The notes: generated from the letters alone by a model not told the origin. A stretch of DNA of 64,000 nucleotides from Candidozyma auris (GCF_003013715.1 NC_072816.1:124001-188000), one strand, 5' to 3'. Shown: positions 54,410 through 62,928, counted from the stretch's first letter. Numbers and translations are program-made.

Positions 54410-54418
54410 TTTGCAGCC
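54410..54418 (+). promoter_or_regulatory. TTYGCAGCC motif in the 53.5-55.4 kb intergenic region
   Basis: TTTGCAGCC within CATATTTTGCAGCCATTC, about 950 bp from either flanking start. It may mark an unannotated promoter. Confidence 0.5.
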
Positions 54419-54936
54419 ATTCTTATGCTACGCAACCCATGGACTTCAAGGGACTCTCCTTCTCATCAAGATGGTATAACACGAAAGATATTAGACGCAA
54501 ATTGTTTGTTTGAAAACTATGGAAGATTAGTTAAAAAACTTGATGTGTATGATCTTGGTACTTTCACCTCACTCTAAGCATCATGTGTGCTTTAAGACGC
54601 ATCACAATACTCTAGTCTTTTCTCTGTACGTTCGCTACAACCAAACAACTCTGACACATGTCTTTATCTTTCTAATGCAAGCTAAATACTAAAAAAGCCC
54701 CATATTCTTGTTATGAGCGGGCCTCACAATCAAACAAGGCAGTTTAACTGGTGGGACTGAAAGCGCCAGGTGCCAAAAATACCAATCGAGCTCCGTGCCG
54801 CTAACAAAATATAACCGAAGGGGGTCAACCCAAAATTCCAAATGTCCCTTCAATCTACCTATGTCCTACCGTTTTGGTTAGTTGGCGCCAGTGGGTGCCC
54901 TCTAACTATGTAGCCCCGCAACGGCATTTGTAGCCA

Positions 54937-54945
54937 TTCGCAGCC
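54937..54945 (+). promoter_or_regulatory. TTYGCAGCC motif, upstream of the DUF1989 gene
   Basis: TTCGCAGCC, followed by C, about 430 bp upstream of the DUF1989 start. Confidence 0.5.
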
Positions 54946-55126
54946 CCATGGTAGTATTGGTCTTGAAGGAGGGTAGCACTTGAGTCAGAAAAGGAACAAA
55001 AGCAGTTCAGTCAGTTTCTTGAGCAGCAATTGACCTCAACGACAAACATAATATCTGGTCTTTTACAAAAATTTCAGGTACTGAACATTTACTATGCTTC
55101 TACCTTGTGAGCCATATCCACGGCGA

Positions 55127-55135
55127 TTTGCAACC
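55127..55135 (+). promoter_or_regulatory. Near match to the TTYGCAGCC motif, upstream of DUF1989
   Basis: TTTGCAACC followed by ATTG, about 245 bp upstream of the start. Confidence 0.35.
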
Positions 55136-55377
55136 ATTGAGGACATTGACCATTCTCTGGCAAAACCAACACCATCTATTAAGTTCTTTTACAAATCACC
55201 ATCTACAGATCAAATCCTCCCTCCATCAAACGTCCCCTCCATCAAATCTTCCCTTTTCGAGACTTTTCTCTCGATCGTCCCATTTTGTGGGGTCGGGTTC
55301 GCAATTCCGCTCCGAATTTTCCACTCTACAATTCCGCCGAAATCTTCAATTCTCCCTACACTTCGTCCACACCACCC

Positions 55378-56250
55378 ATGTCCTCCTTAGCAGAAAGCTC
55401 CCAGCCTGCTCAACGTACTACTTACGGCTTGCCCAAGCCGAAACCAGCTTACTTTCCGCAACCAGGGTCTAAGATCTATGCTGATAGGGCTCTCTACAAG
55501 AAGATCGCTGAAGCTGGCAAGACAAAACAGTCCCAGACTCTCTGCCCTCCTCGCAACGGTATAGCCGTGAAGGTGCCTGCAAAATCGATCTTTCGTGTTT
55601 TCACCCCCGACGGACCTCAGGTGTGTGACTTGAACATCTGGAACTTCCACAACCCCAAGGAACGCTTCTGGGCTGCTAGAACCAGACAGTTGCACCTGGC
55701 CCACGTTTCCACGTACGACCGCTTGTGGTCGAACTTGCCTTACTTGCGCCCTTTGGCTACCATCATCGAAGACCCCTTGGGCGGCAGACACGACGAGTGG
55801 GGTGGCAGAATCCACGACACTTTGGGCACAAGGTGCGATCCGTACGTCGATAAGCTCATTTCCGGCGAAGATAACGACGACCATTGCCATTCGAACTTGA
55901 TCAGGGCCATAAAGCCTTATGGTCTCGGGGAGTTTGATGTGCACGACGTGTTGAACCTTTTCCAGGTGACTGGCTTGACTGAAAACGACCAGTACTTCAT
56001 GGAGGCTCTGCCAGCGGAGCCTGGAAGCTACATCGACTTGTTTGCAGAGACAGACTTGCTTGTGGCAATATCGGCGTGTCCTGGCGGCGATTTGAGCAAT
56101 TGGGACTGGGGGAGAAGGAGGAGACACCAAGATGAAGGACAATTGCAGAGCCTTGGGCTTGGAGGTGTGGACTTTGAACAACGAAGAGGAGGTGTTGAAG
56201 GGTTGAAAGCACCCGAGTTTGCTCCTTACAAGGGCAATCACGGATTGTAA
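55378..56250 (+). CDS. DUF1989 / urea-carboxylase-associated protein, compensating frameshifts
   Basis: A 290-residue protein of the DUF1989 family, found next to urea carboxylase or amino-acid genes in other organisms; its reaction is not well established. Conserved blocks are FRVFTPDGPQVCDLNIWNF, the TRQLHLAHVSTYDRLWSNLP region, GRIHDTLGTRCDPY with likely metal ligands, and LFAETDLLVAISACPGGDLS. After NWDWG the frame reads an odd Arg/Gln/Gly-rich stretch until about 56205. In the +1 frame that stretch reads LGLEVWTLNNEEEVLKG, which looks native. So one extra G in the G5 run at 56108-56112 and one missing G near 56205 cancel out. The start at 55378 is the first ATG; upstream begins at TTG. 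Confidence 0.85.
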   Translation: MSSLAESSQPAQRTTYGLPKPKPAYFPQPGSKIYADRALYKKIAEAGKTKQSQTLCPPRNGIAVKVPAKSIFRVFTPDGPQVCDLNIWNFHNPKERFWAARTRQLHLAHVSTYDRLWSNLPYLRPLATIIEDPLGGRHDEWGGRIHDTLGTRCDPYVDKLISGEDNDDHCHSNLIRAIKPYGLGEFDVHDVLNLFQVTGLTENDQYFMEALPAEPGSYIDLFAETDLLVAISACPGGDLSNWDWGRRRRHQDEGQLQSLGLGGVDFEQRRGGVEGLKAPEFAPYKGNHGL

Positions 56251-56365
56251 ATGGTGGTTTAGAGACTGGATCTGGTGGCTACCTGACAGTATAGATATTG
56301 GTGGCCATTTCCAGTCGATTGTATAGAATGCAAATCTTTTTATCAACTTCTAGTGTTCTCTATGT

Positions 56366-57751
56366 TTAGGACAGCCCATCAATTGCATTGCCAATCCACT
56401 CACTGATACTATCATCGGTGATGAAGCCGGCAACGTCGCTGCCAGTGTATGCGATCCCGTCGCCTCGTGCCAACATAATGTTTAGAAATTCCATGGCCTC
56501 AAGTGCTTGCTGATTCCCATCAACACGAAAAGCCTGAAGACGACCCTTGGCGACGTCAAACTCCACCGTGAGAGACTTTTCTGGGTGCACGAAACGGTGG
56601 GTGAACTTTGCCGTGGATCCAAACTTCCATTCCCACAGCATGAGCTCGCGTTTCATGTCCTCCACTTCCTGGGGAAGCTCAGTGGAGTCGTCAATAACAA
56701 AAGTCTGGCACTCACGCTCGGAGAAGGCATTGACGAGATCCTGGAGCCCGAAAAACTCGTTTTCGTCCATATCTTCCGGTTCTTTCTCTTCCGACGTAGA
56801 CTCCTTCACTGAGCCAAACTCTGCTTTAAATTCATTGCTCACAGCCTCGATGAAATCATCCTTCTCCAATCCCAAATTTGTCACCGGTGATTTGACTGAA
56901 CTGACAGAAGCAGTACTTTCGACGTAACCCACTTCGGCTTCGTCTCTGTGGAGCAATTGTCGTAGCACATCGAGCTTCAGGTTCAAAAGCATGGTTCCGT
57001 GATGGTACGAGCGTCCTTTGGTGAGCTTGTACGCTGACCCCGATACTTTAAGCTGGTCTTTTATAGTGACAATGTCTCCTCTGTCAGTAACCATGATTTG
57101 TTTTTCCGGAAGAGCTATTTCGTTAACAGCAGCACATACGACATTGGCGAATTTCTTCCGATCAAAGTCGGCTTTTGTTGTCATAAACGAGTAGTTCACG
57201 TTGCCCATATCGTGTACAACAGTGCCTCCGCCAGATCTTCTCCTCACCAATGGTAGCTTGAGCGAATTAAGCAAGGGCATGTTCACCTCTCTCCAAGGAT
57301 TCTGATTTTTTCCAATAACCACACACGGCGTGTTCAAGTAGAACATTAATCGGTTACAGTTTTGTTCATTTTCCTCTGGAAGCGGCATTTTGTGATAGAC
57401 ATAGTCCTCAAGGGCCAAATTAAGATATGGGTTTGTTAGTCTAGACACAAACACCAATGGTTTCCTCATGGTAGTTGCTTCAGCCAATGACAACCTGCTT
57501 ATATCTCTTTGAACACTCTCAGTATCATCAGCAATCCTTTGTCTCCTTGTTTCACGTTCTTCAGTCTCTTGTACTAACCCTAGTTTTTCTCTGTGAGCCC
57601 TCACCTCTGGAGACTCCTTATAATCACGGAAGCCGTCAAGATTAAAAAGTTCATCATCTGCGGGAGTTAAGTCGTCTTGAAAAGGTACATTGAGGTAACG
57701 AGCAGGAAAAACACGTGCCACGCTCGAATGTCGAAGAAACCGACTGAGCAT
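56366..57751 (-). CDS. AIM22: Lipoate-protein ligase Aim22
   Basis: Aim22 is needed for lipoylation of mitochondrial dehydrogenases and of the glycine-cleavage H protein. The 461-residue protein starts MLSRFLRHSSVARVFPAR, a clear mitochondrial presequence. The ligase fold shows NPYLNLALEDYVY, the ligand loop LVRRRSGGGTVVHDMGNVNY, IKDQLKVSGSAYKLTKGRSY and HHGTMLLNLKLD. It is longer than yeast Aim22 (409), through an N-terminal linker and an acidic insert at about residues 320-345. The ATG at 57751 is the first in frame; upstream begins at GTG. It is divergent from POP4, with 93 bp between starts. Confidence 0.93.
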   Translation of the reverse strand: MLSRFLRHSSVARVFPARYLNVPFQDDLTPADDELFNLDGFRDYKESPEVRAHREKLGLVQETEERETRRQRIADDTESVQRDISRLSLAEATTMRKPLVFVSRLTNPYLNLALEDYVYHKMPLPEENEQNCNRLMFYLNTPCVVIGKNQNPWREVNMPLLNSLKLPLVRRRSGGGTVVHDMGNVNYSFMTTKADFDRKKFANVVCAAVNEIALPEKQIMVTDRGDIVTIKDQLKVSGSAYKLTKGRSYHHGTMLLNLKLDVLRQLLHRDEAEVGYVESTASVSSVKSPVTNLGLEKDDFIEAVSNEFKAEFGSVKESTSEEKEPEDMDENEFFGLQDLVNAFSERECQTFVIDDSTELPQEVEDMKRELMLWEWKFGSTAKFTHRFVHPEKSLTVEFDVAKGRLQAFRVDGNQQALEAMEFLNIMLARGDGIAYTGSDVAGFITDDSISEWIGNAIDGLS

Positions 57752-57844
57752 CACTTTGACTTTTAGATGAGCATCGCGCACTATGTTTCTACATTATCAA
57801 CACTTTCAGCTACTACTGACGAAGGCTGTAGTTCTCTGTATCTA

Positions 57845-58645
57845 ATGGATCGTGACACGACACTAGAGAGGCATCTTCTAAGCCGAAGCTATGACTCGGA
57901 GTCGAGAATCGTGAAAATTCTTGAAGAGAGGTACTCAATCTTTGGAGGGCAGAAACCATATATACCGTTGATGCCCACAGAGGGTGAAGCAGGCACAGAG
58001 AAAGAGGCAAAGCGCCCATTACTAAAGAACGACGGGACGAGGCCAACGCTGCGCCGGAAAAAGTCAACGAGAGCTGAGCTCAAGCGGTACATTAAAGCAA
58101 CATTGGCCAACCAGAAGAGAGCGGTGAGGAAGCTTCAAAGTGACCGCAGATTACTGGTGAACAGGCTCCTTGCGAAATATCAAATTCCTCTTTATGAGGA
58201 CTACGTGAGTTTGCATCAGCTCTGGAATAAGTACATGAGAGACTTGCTATTTAGCGAGAACAAGACCCCCAACTTGAATATGGTGCTACCGAAGTTGTCT
58301 ACCGCAGATTACAACGGGTGCTTAGTGCGTGTGTTGGAGTCCAGAAACCGCAATATGGTCGGAATTGAAGGCATAGTTGTGTATGACGCCCAACACTCTT
58401 TCATAGTAGTTGTCAAGCCGAATACAGATAGGGAAGATGGACCAAGTGTTTCACCTGCCGAGAAAGTAGGAGGACTTCGAATTCTAGCGAAAAGAGGGCT
58501 GCTTTTTGGGTTTGATGTGGTTTGTGAGGATGGAGAAAATGCAACGGTTATGGGGTTCACCATCATGGGGTCGAGGTTCGAACATAGGTCCACCGACAGA
58601 TCCGGGCGCAAGTTCAAAGCCCATAACGTGGAGGATATACTATAG
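57845..58645 (+). CDS. POP4: RNase P / RNase MRP subunit Pop4
   Basis: Pop4 (Rpp29) is a core subunit of RNase P and MRP. The C-terminal Sm-like barrel is highly conserved: LPKLSTADYNGCLVRVLESR, MVGIEGIVVYDAQHSFIVVV, ILAKRGLLFGFDV and FTIMGSRFEHRSTDRSGRKF. The N-terminal half is basic and helical. An upstream in-frame ATG at 57767 exists, but the ATG at 57845 gives MDRDTTLERHLLSR, in line with the yeast start MDRTQTF, so it is chosen. Length is 266 residues (yeast 279). It converges with RPC34. Confidence 0.94.
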   Translation: MDRDTTLERHLLSRSYDSESRIVKILEERYSIFGGQKPYIPLMPTEGEAGTEKEAKRPLLKNDGTRPTLRRKKSTRAELKRYIKATLANQKRAVRKLQSDRRLLVNRLLAKYQIPLYEDYVSLHQLWNKYMRDLLFSENKTPNLNMVLPKLSTADYNGCLVRVLESRNRNMVGIEGIVVYDAQHSFIVVVKPNTDREDGPSVSPAEKVGGLRILAKRGLLFGFDVVCEDGENATVMGFTIMGSRFEHRSTDRSGRKFKAHNVEDIL

Positions 58646-58783
58646 GTAGACTATATGGAGTGCAGAGTTGTGGGTCAGAAAAGCATACAAAAAGGAAGAG
58701 CTACTACCGGAATCGTGTGCATCGTGTAATGTACATGTAGAGTGCTGAAGAAGCATTCGTGAAATGACTCAATTCGATTTTGA

Positions 58784-59743
58784 TCATACTCTGATCCAAG
58801 AGTCAAGGTATACCACGTCTTCCTCATCGACTTGTGCATTGATCACAGAGTAGTGGTCAAAAATGCTATATTGAGAAGTGGCATCGAGCTCCCCCAAGAA
58901 CTTCTGCTGCTGAGAATCAAGGGCGGCTCCCTCCTTGTACGCCCTGCCGTAACCTGCCTCTAGTACAGACTGCCACGTTGCTTTATAAACATCCACGGTA
59001 TCCTTGACCAATTCGATCTTATCATCGAAGATGAGCACCTCACAGAGAGAACGCACATCGTTGAGAGCTAAGTCGATGTTGGTAATCTTGTTCGATATTA
59101 TGAAATCCATGACAGAATCGAGGCTAGCAAACTCGGTATGTGAAGCTGGATACACGCTCAGAAATACGTTGACGTTGGCTTGAGGTTCCTGGAACGCCAG
59201 AGGAAACGTCTTGGATGCAATAAACCGCCACACAACCGTAAGTAATGAGTCAATGAATTCCGTGTCAAGCTCACTATCAGTGAACCATGGTCCTCCCGTC
59301 ACATCTATAGAGGGCTGGAGGTTGTAGAGCATGTATATCTTCCTTGTAGGATGTTTGACCGATTTGATCGATTTGATGTATCGCTGCAGCTCCAACAGCT
59401 TCAAGCATCTCATGACAATGTGTTGGTGCATGTTCGTCTTGGCCTTGAGAGTCTTCGTCCAGATACCCTCTCTTCCAGACGCCTCGATGTATGAATAAAT
59501 CATTTGCTCGTCATCGGTCATCGAGGTGAGTTTCTTCGTTTCCGAGGCCAGAATCGCCTGAAAGCGCAACTCATCTCCAACTTTGGCTAATCTCAACATC
59601 TTTCTATCCAACAAGTTTTGGGTTATGCTCAAGAGCTTGGCCAAGTCCCTCTCGTTCATGAGCTCCAAGAGCTCGTCCTGGGTGAACATCTTCAGCGCCG
59701 GCGCTTCCACCATCCGCAGGTGCAACAAGTCCGCCAGTTCCAT
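58784..59743 (-). CDS. RPC34: RNA polymerase III subunit Rpc34 (Rpc6)
   Basis: Rpc34 is a winged-helix subunit of the Pol III trimer that opens promoters and contacts TFIIIB. The 319-residue protein (yeast 317) has winged-helix segments FTQDELLELMNERDLAKLLS and MIYSYIEASGREGIWTKTLK, followed by LKLLELQRYIKSIKSVKHPT and KIYMLYNLQPSIDVTGGPWF. The latter two are the family hallmarks. DSVMDFIISNKITNIDLALN continues the third domain. The start at 59743 gives MELADLLHLRMVEAPA. It is divergent from the next gene, with about 90-115 bp between starts. Confidence 0.95.
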   Translation of the reverse strand: MELADLLHLRMVEAPALKMFTQDELLELMNERDLAKLLSITQNLLDRKMLRLAKVGDELRFQAILASETKKLTSMTDDEQMIYSYIEASGREGIWTKTLKAKTNMHQHIVMRCLKLLELQRYIKSIKSVKHPTRKIYMLYNLQPSIDVTGGPWFTDSELDTEFIDSLLTVVWRFIASKTFPLAFQEPQANVNVFLSVYPASHTEFASLDSVMDFIISNKITNIDLALNDVRSLCEVLIFDDKIELVKDTVDVYKATWQSVLEAGYGRAYKEGAALDSQQQKFLGELDATSQYSIFDHYSVINAQVDEEDVVYLDSWIRV

Positions 59744-59859
59744 GTTGTGAAATAAGATATTTGACTCCTGAAGGTCTTGTTTATTGAAACTGAAAAGTTG
59801 AGGAGGTCCAGAGTAGTAGTGAACTTTTTATCGCGATGCGCATCAACTGCTACTTTGCT

Positions 59860-60714
59860 ATGGACTATAGTGACGAAGAAACACAACCTCAGATCAGGCC
59901 TGTCTTCAAGAAAAAAGCGGTGAAGAAGGTACGAGCGTCGAAAAGAGCTTACGAAGATGTACTTGAGGATGTTGCCGAGAAGTCTCCTGTGACAACGGAG
60001 AAGCCCACAAAGAGCAAAGCTTTAGAGAGACTTCTACGGTTTAAAACTCTATCAGGGGAGGTAAACGAGGAGAGTAATGAAAAAGACAAGGATGTTGATG
60101 AGACTGCAACCTCCAAGAAGGAAGCTGCTCAATCTGGGCTGAACACAGCGTACAAGGTGCTTGAAATCAAAGAACCGGCAAAGACCTTCTCGCTACGAGA
60201 GTCCCATTTCCGAGAGAAACCGGTGGCGGTGGAGAACGAGTATGGCAGCGACTGGGAAAATGATAAACCAGCAATTGTTAAGGAAGGATCCGTTTCTGAC
60301 CACGAGATGGACATTGCCGATGTTGAGTACACGGTGCTGGCGCCCCAGGCAGATCCTGATCAATACTACACGGAGATTGTGCTGGATGTTGACATGGACG
60401 AGGGGGAAGAGAAGAAACTGCCGCGTACGGCGTCGTCTGTGCCAGAGTATATTATGCAATTGAGAAAGAACACTGAACAGCATCAGGAGACTTTAGAGAG
60501 TGCCAGGCGGCGATTAGAGGTTTCAAAATGGCGTGTGGAGCAATTAGAAGCTCGGAAGGCACAGCTACTAAAGCAAGCCGCCAATGGGAGACAGCTAGAT
60601 GTGGCTGATGTTGAGCAGTTTATTAGAGGATTGTATCAAGAGGAGAAGAAGGTAACACCAATGAAGGGCAGCAATGACGATGACGTGGACATGATGCTGC
60701 TTTTTGCTCAATGA
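59860..60714 (+). CDS. Ntr2-like spliceosome disassembly factor (tentative)
   Basis: A 284-residue charged protein. It opens MDYSDEETQPQIRPVFKKKA, has SKALERLLRFKTLSG at about residue 49, and a coiled coil at about 205-245 (QLRKNTEQHQETLESARRRL, VEQLEARKAQLLKQ). The layout of an acidic/basic N-terminus, TYKVLxxKEP-like middle and C-terminal coiled coil resembles Ntr2, which with Ntr1 and Prp43 takes apart intron-lariat spliceosomes. Similarity is weak and I would not rely on the name. An in-frame ATG at 59836 would add 8 residues. The frame and codon use look native. Confidence 0.6.
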   Translation: MDYSDEETQPQIRPVFKKKAVKKVRASKRAYEDVLEDVAEKSPVTTEKPTKSKALERLLRFKTLSGEVNEESNEKDKDVDETATSKKEAAQSGLNTAYKVLEIKEPAKTFSLRESHFREKPVAVENEYGSDWENDKPAIVKEGSVSDHEMDIADVEYTVLAPQADPDQYYTEIVLDVDMDEGEEKKLPRTASSVPEYIMQLRKNTEQHQETLESARRRLEVSKWRVEQLEARKAQLLKQAANGRQLDVADVEQFIRGLYQEEKKVTPMKGSNDDDVDMMLLFAQ

Positions 60715-61308
60715 AGGGGACATTAATGAAGTATGAAATCAGGTGGGGGCTAGGGAATTGACGTTAATAGGGGTCCTTGCCTCCGAGCTGGCTCTGAGCA
60801 AATACCCTTTGGCAGACGACCTGGCCATGCCTAGTCCATCTATTTGTAATATGACGCCTCACGAGTCTCTATCTACGGGATAGTAAGCTTATTTGTTAGA
60901 GCTAATGCCGATTGTAATGGCTTATTTCAAAGTCAACAACAGTGAAAAGCCCCAGCTCCTTCCGTTCATGGATCGCAAATATGACGAAGTCTGTTATATT
61001 TGTCTATAGAATATTCTTGTCACTAGAGACTTGCCCAGATAAATTATGGCTGTATGCTATTATTTATACATATACTCTCCTTACCCATGGGAGACACCTA
61101 CGATATACACCCACACAGTAATTCGCACCCATATTCATCTCCCAGCACTACTCATTCTTCCTAGACAACACCTCACAAACACACCAAATGTCATTGATTC
61201 GTCTTGAAACTTCCTCATCTTATTCTCTGGATTCGGGCGATCATCTTGATGTCCTTATTTTTTCAATAAATTGTTGTCTTCTCTAGCAAGTTGCACCTGA
61301 TCCTACTT

Positions 61309-61317
61309 TTTGCAGCC
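61309..61317 (+). promoter_or_regulatory. TTYGCAGCC motif, upstream of the candidate ncRNA
   Basis: TTTGCAGCC within CTTTTTGCAGCCAAAACTT. It lies about 210 bp before the TATA box at 61527, the same spacing seen at protein genes, though no protein gene follows. Confidence 0.6.
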
Positions 61318-61526
61318 AAAACTTCTACCACTTCTGAAACGAAGCGTTCACCAGAAGTCCCTGCAGTGCTGCTTCTATCTAGATTCTGTTTGTGTGACGA
61401 ACGTGAGGACATAACTTTCCCGTGAGTGTTGCTTGTTTTTATCCTTACGTTATTATCAAGCAAGGATACTGGAGCCGCCTTTCCTATGTCGCTTGTATTT
61501 TGTGGCGTGTCGGTGTTTTGAGACAA

Positions 61527-61533
61527 TATAAAG
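61527..61533 (+). promoter_or_regulatory. TATA box before the candidate ncRNA
   Basis: TATAAAG, just before the base composition turns G/T-rich. Confidence 0.5.
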
Positions 61534-61559
61534 CCCTATGCTTGATTGTAATGCTTCTG

Positions 61560-62718
61560 GCGGTGATGGGAAAACTGGTTTGGTCTGGATTGGTTGTCCG
61601 GTTGGGAGTGCTTGGCCAGGTACTCTTAGCTAGACACTTTTTCCAAAGATCGAGCCATTGTGAAGCTTTCGCTAGCAGTTCTTAACCGGTTGGAGTTGTC
61701 AGTGAGAGCGGAGCACGAGGTCGTTGCCGGGAGCTTTGCAATTGAGCTGGAGCTCTCTGATTGTTAACGTGGTTGGGTATCTACGAGCTACTTCGCCGTT
61801 AAAGTCGATAAAGGGCCCCTTTGGCGGTGAAGGAAGCTGCGTGTCGTGTTGTGGGTGTTGGTACAGTGTCAGCTACTGACTCTAGTTGGCATTGGATTAT
61901 ATAGTGAGAAAGTGTCTTGGTACTGGGTGCTGTCTCATTTTTAGCTAGGGGCTGGCAACTCCACATTGTGTGGTATTGGCCTGACTCTACGCCACAAGAG
62001 TCAGGTTGTGTTTTTGTGATAGTCTCGGCTTTTCGTCACTGGTGATTTCAGAAAGAAGCTGGGCTTCCTGATCGATTTAGGTTGCGATGATCGGGAGTAG
62101 TGTTCGTGCAACACAAGCGGCCCCTCTTTCGAAGAGGCGGGTTTCTGGGGATACAGCTACAGGCGGTTTACTGCTTGTGGTTTTGAAGGAGGCGGGTGGG
62201 ACTTCCTGTTACGTCAAGATCACGAGTAGCAGGTCGTAGCCTTTAAGGCAGTGATCGTGGGGTCTGGGGGATTTTTTCTTTTGTTTTTCTTGCTGCTAAT
62301 TAGTTGTTCGGTTGTGGCTTCCCGGCTAGTCAGATCACGCTGGTCAGGTCGTAGTAGGCTCAAAGTCCAAACTGATGCCTACATGGTCAACTGTTAGTTG
62401 GAACTTTCTGTCTACAGTGGTCTCCTCGGTCTGGTGGGCATAACTGGCCGTTGTACTGTGCTGCTAATGTCCAAAACGTCGAGAGACTAAAGTACCTAGT
62501 CTGGAATCCTCTTTTTGCCTCAGTCTGGTCGGAACATCACAGCTGAGAGAAGCGCCTGGTAGGAGTCAGCTACTAGGCGTTTGGGCGGTGGTCCCATTGA
62601 GATGCTGGTCTCTTGAGTTTGGCGGCTCCCCATGTCATCTGGCATGGGCAAAAGGATGATTTCGCAGTCTTCCTTCCTCGTAAGGCTACGGGGTTTTTCT
62701 TTTTTTTTTTTTTTTTTT
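61560..62718 (+). ncRNA. Candidate long structured noncoding RNA, identity unknown
   Basis: About 1.15 kb with no credible open frame. The plus strand is markedly G/T-rich, unlike nearby intergenic DNA. Strong hairpins are visible: a 9-bp stem 61980-61988/61997-62005; CCTCTT/AAGAGG at 62123-62137; a 10-bp stem with one G-U pair at 62553-62562/62570-62579; a 6-bp stem at 62629-62634/62643-62648; and a 7-bp stem with a G-U pair at 62676-62682/62687-62693. The last is followed directly by T5, C and a run of 19 T. Ends are guesses from the TATA box and T-run. I found no U1, U2, U6, SRP or RNase P signature. Telomerase RNA is possible on length and setting but no template was identified. Confidence 0.45.
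62676..62718 (+). terminator. Hairpin plus T-run at the end of the candidate ncRNA
   Basis: A 7-bp stem with an AGGC loop is followed by T5, C and T19. It resembles a Pol III stop, but an earlier T6 at 62272-62277 would also stop Pol III. A Pol II transcript, or two Pol III transcripts, are alternatives. Confidence 0.4.
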
Positions 62719-62919
62719 CTTTCTTTTCCTTTTCTTTTAGGTATGTTTTGAGTAGTAGTTCTCACTAGGTCTGGCAAAGGCTGAGGTGGCCCAAGGATCG
62801 TGTAGGATGTGCAAGGGTACTTAGGATTCTCAAACTATCACTAGATTTATTTTTTAGAGGCATTTCATCACGACGATGGAATTACCTTGGATCTGAACTG
62901 AAGTGAGAGCTTCATATAT

Positions 62920-62928
62920 TTCGCAGCC
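62920..62928 (+). promoter_or_regulatory. TTYGCAGCC motif, upstream of ARG3
   Basis: TTCGCAGCC within ATATTTCGCAGCCAATTT, about 275 bp upstream of ARG3. Confidence 0.6.

Larger units (their letters stand above)
53464..55377. other. Long divergent intergenic region
   Basis: About 1.9 kb between the dehydrogenase and the DUF1989 gene. It has exact motif copies at 54410-54418 and 54937-54945 and a variant at 55127-55135. TGAGTCA occurs at 54036 and 54981. Several short frames (for example 54015-54356 minus) lack similarity, and no RNA gene was recognised. Confidence 0.6.
60715..61559. other. Gene-free region before the candidate noncoding RNA
   Basis: About 845 bp. It contains a TATA-like TATTTATACATATA at 61061-61074, an A/C-rich stretch at 61163-61190, a motif copy at 61309-61317 and a TATA box at 61527-61533. 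The only ATG frame of note, from 61188, has 32 codons. Confidence 0.6.

Noticed and set aside
61422..61685. 87-codon frame at the start of the candidate ncRNA
   Set aside because: Begins at GTG, hydrophobic by chance composition, and has no homology.
62553..62579. Similarity of the GCGCCTGGTAG hairpin to the SRP RNA Alu domain
   Set aside because: The resemblance is limited to a few bases in a simple hairpin; no S-domain signature was found.
62520..62777. Minus-strand frame with a poly-Lys stretch
   Set aside because: The lysines come from the T-run at the end of the candidate ncRNA; no family resemblance.
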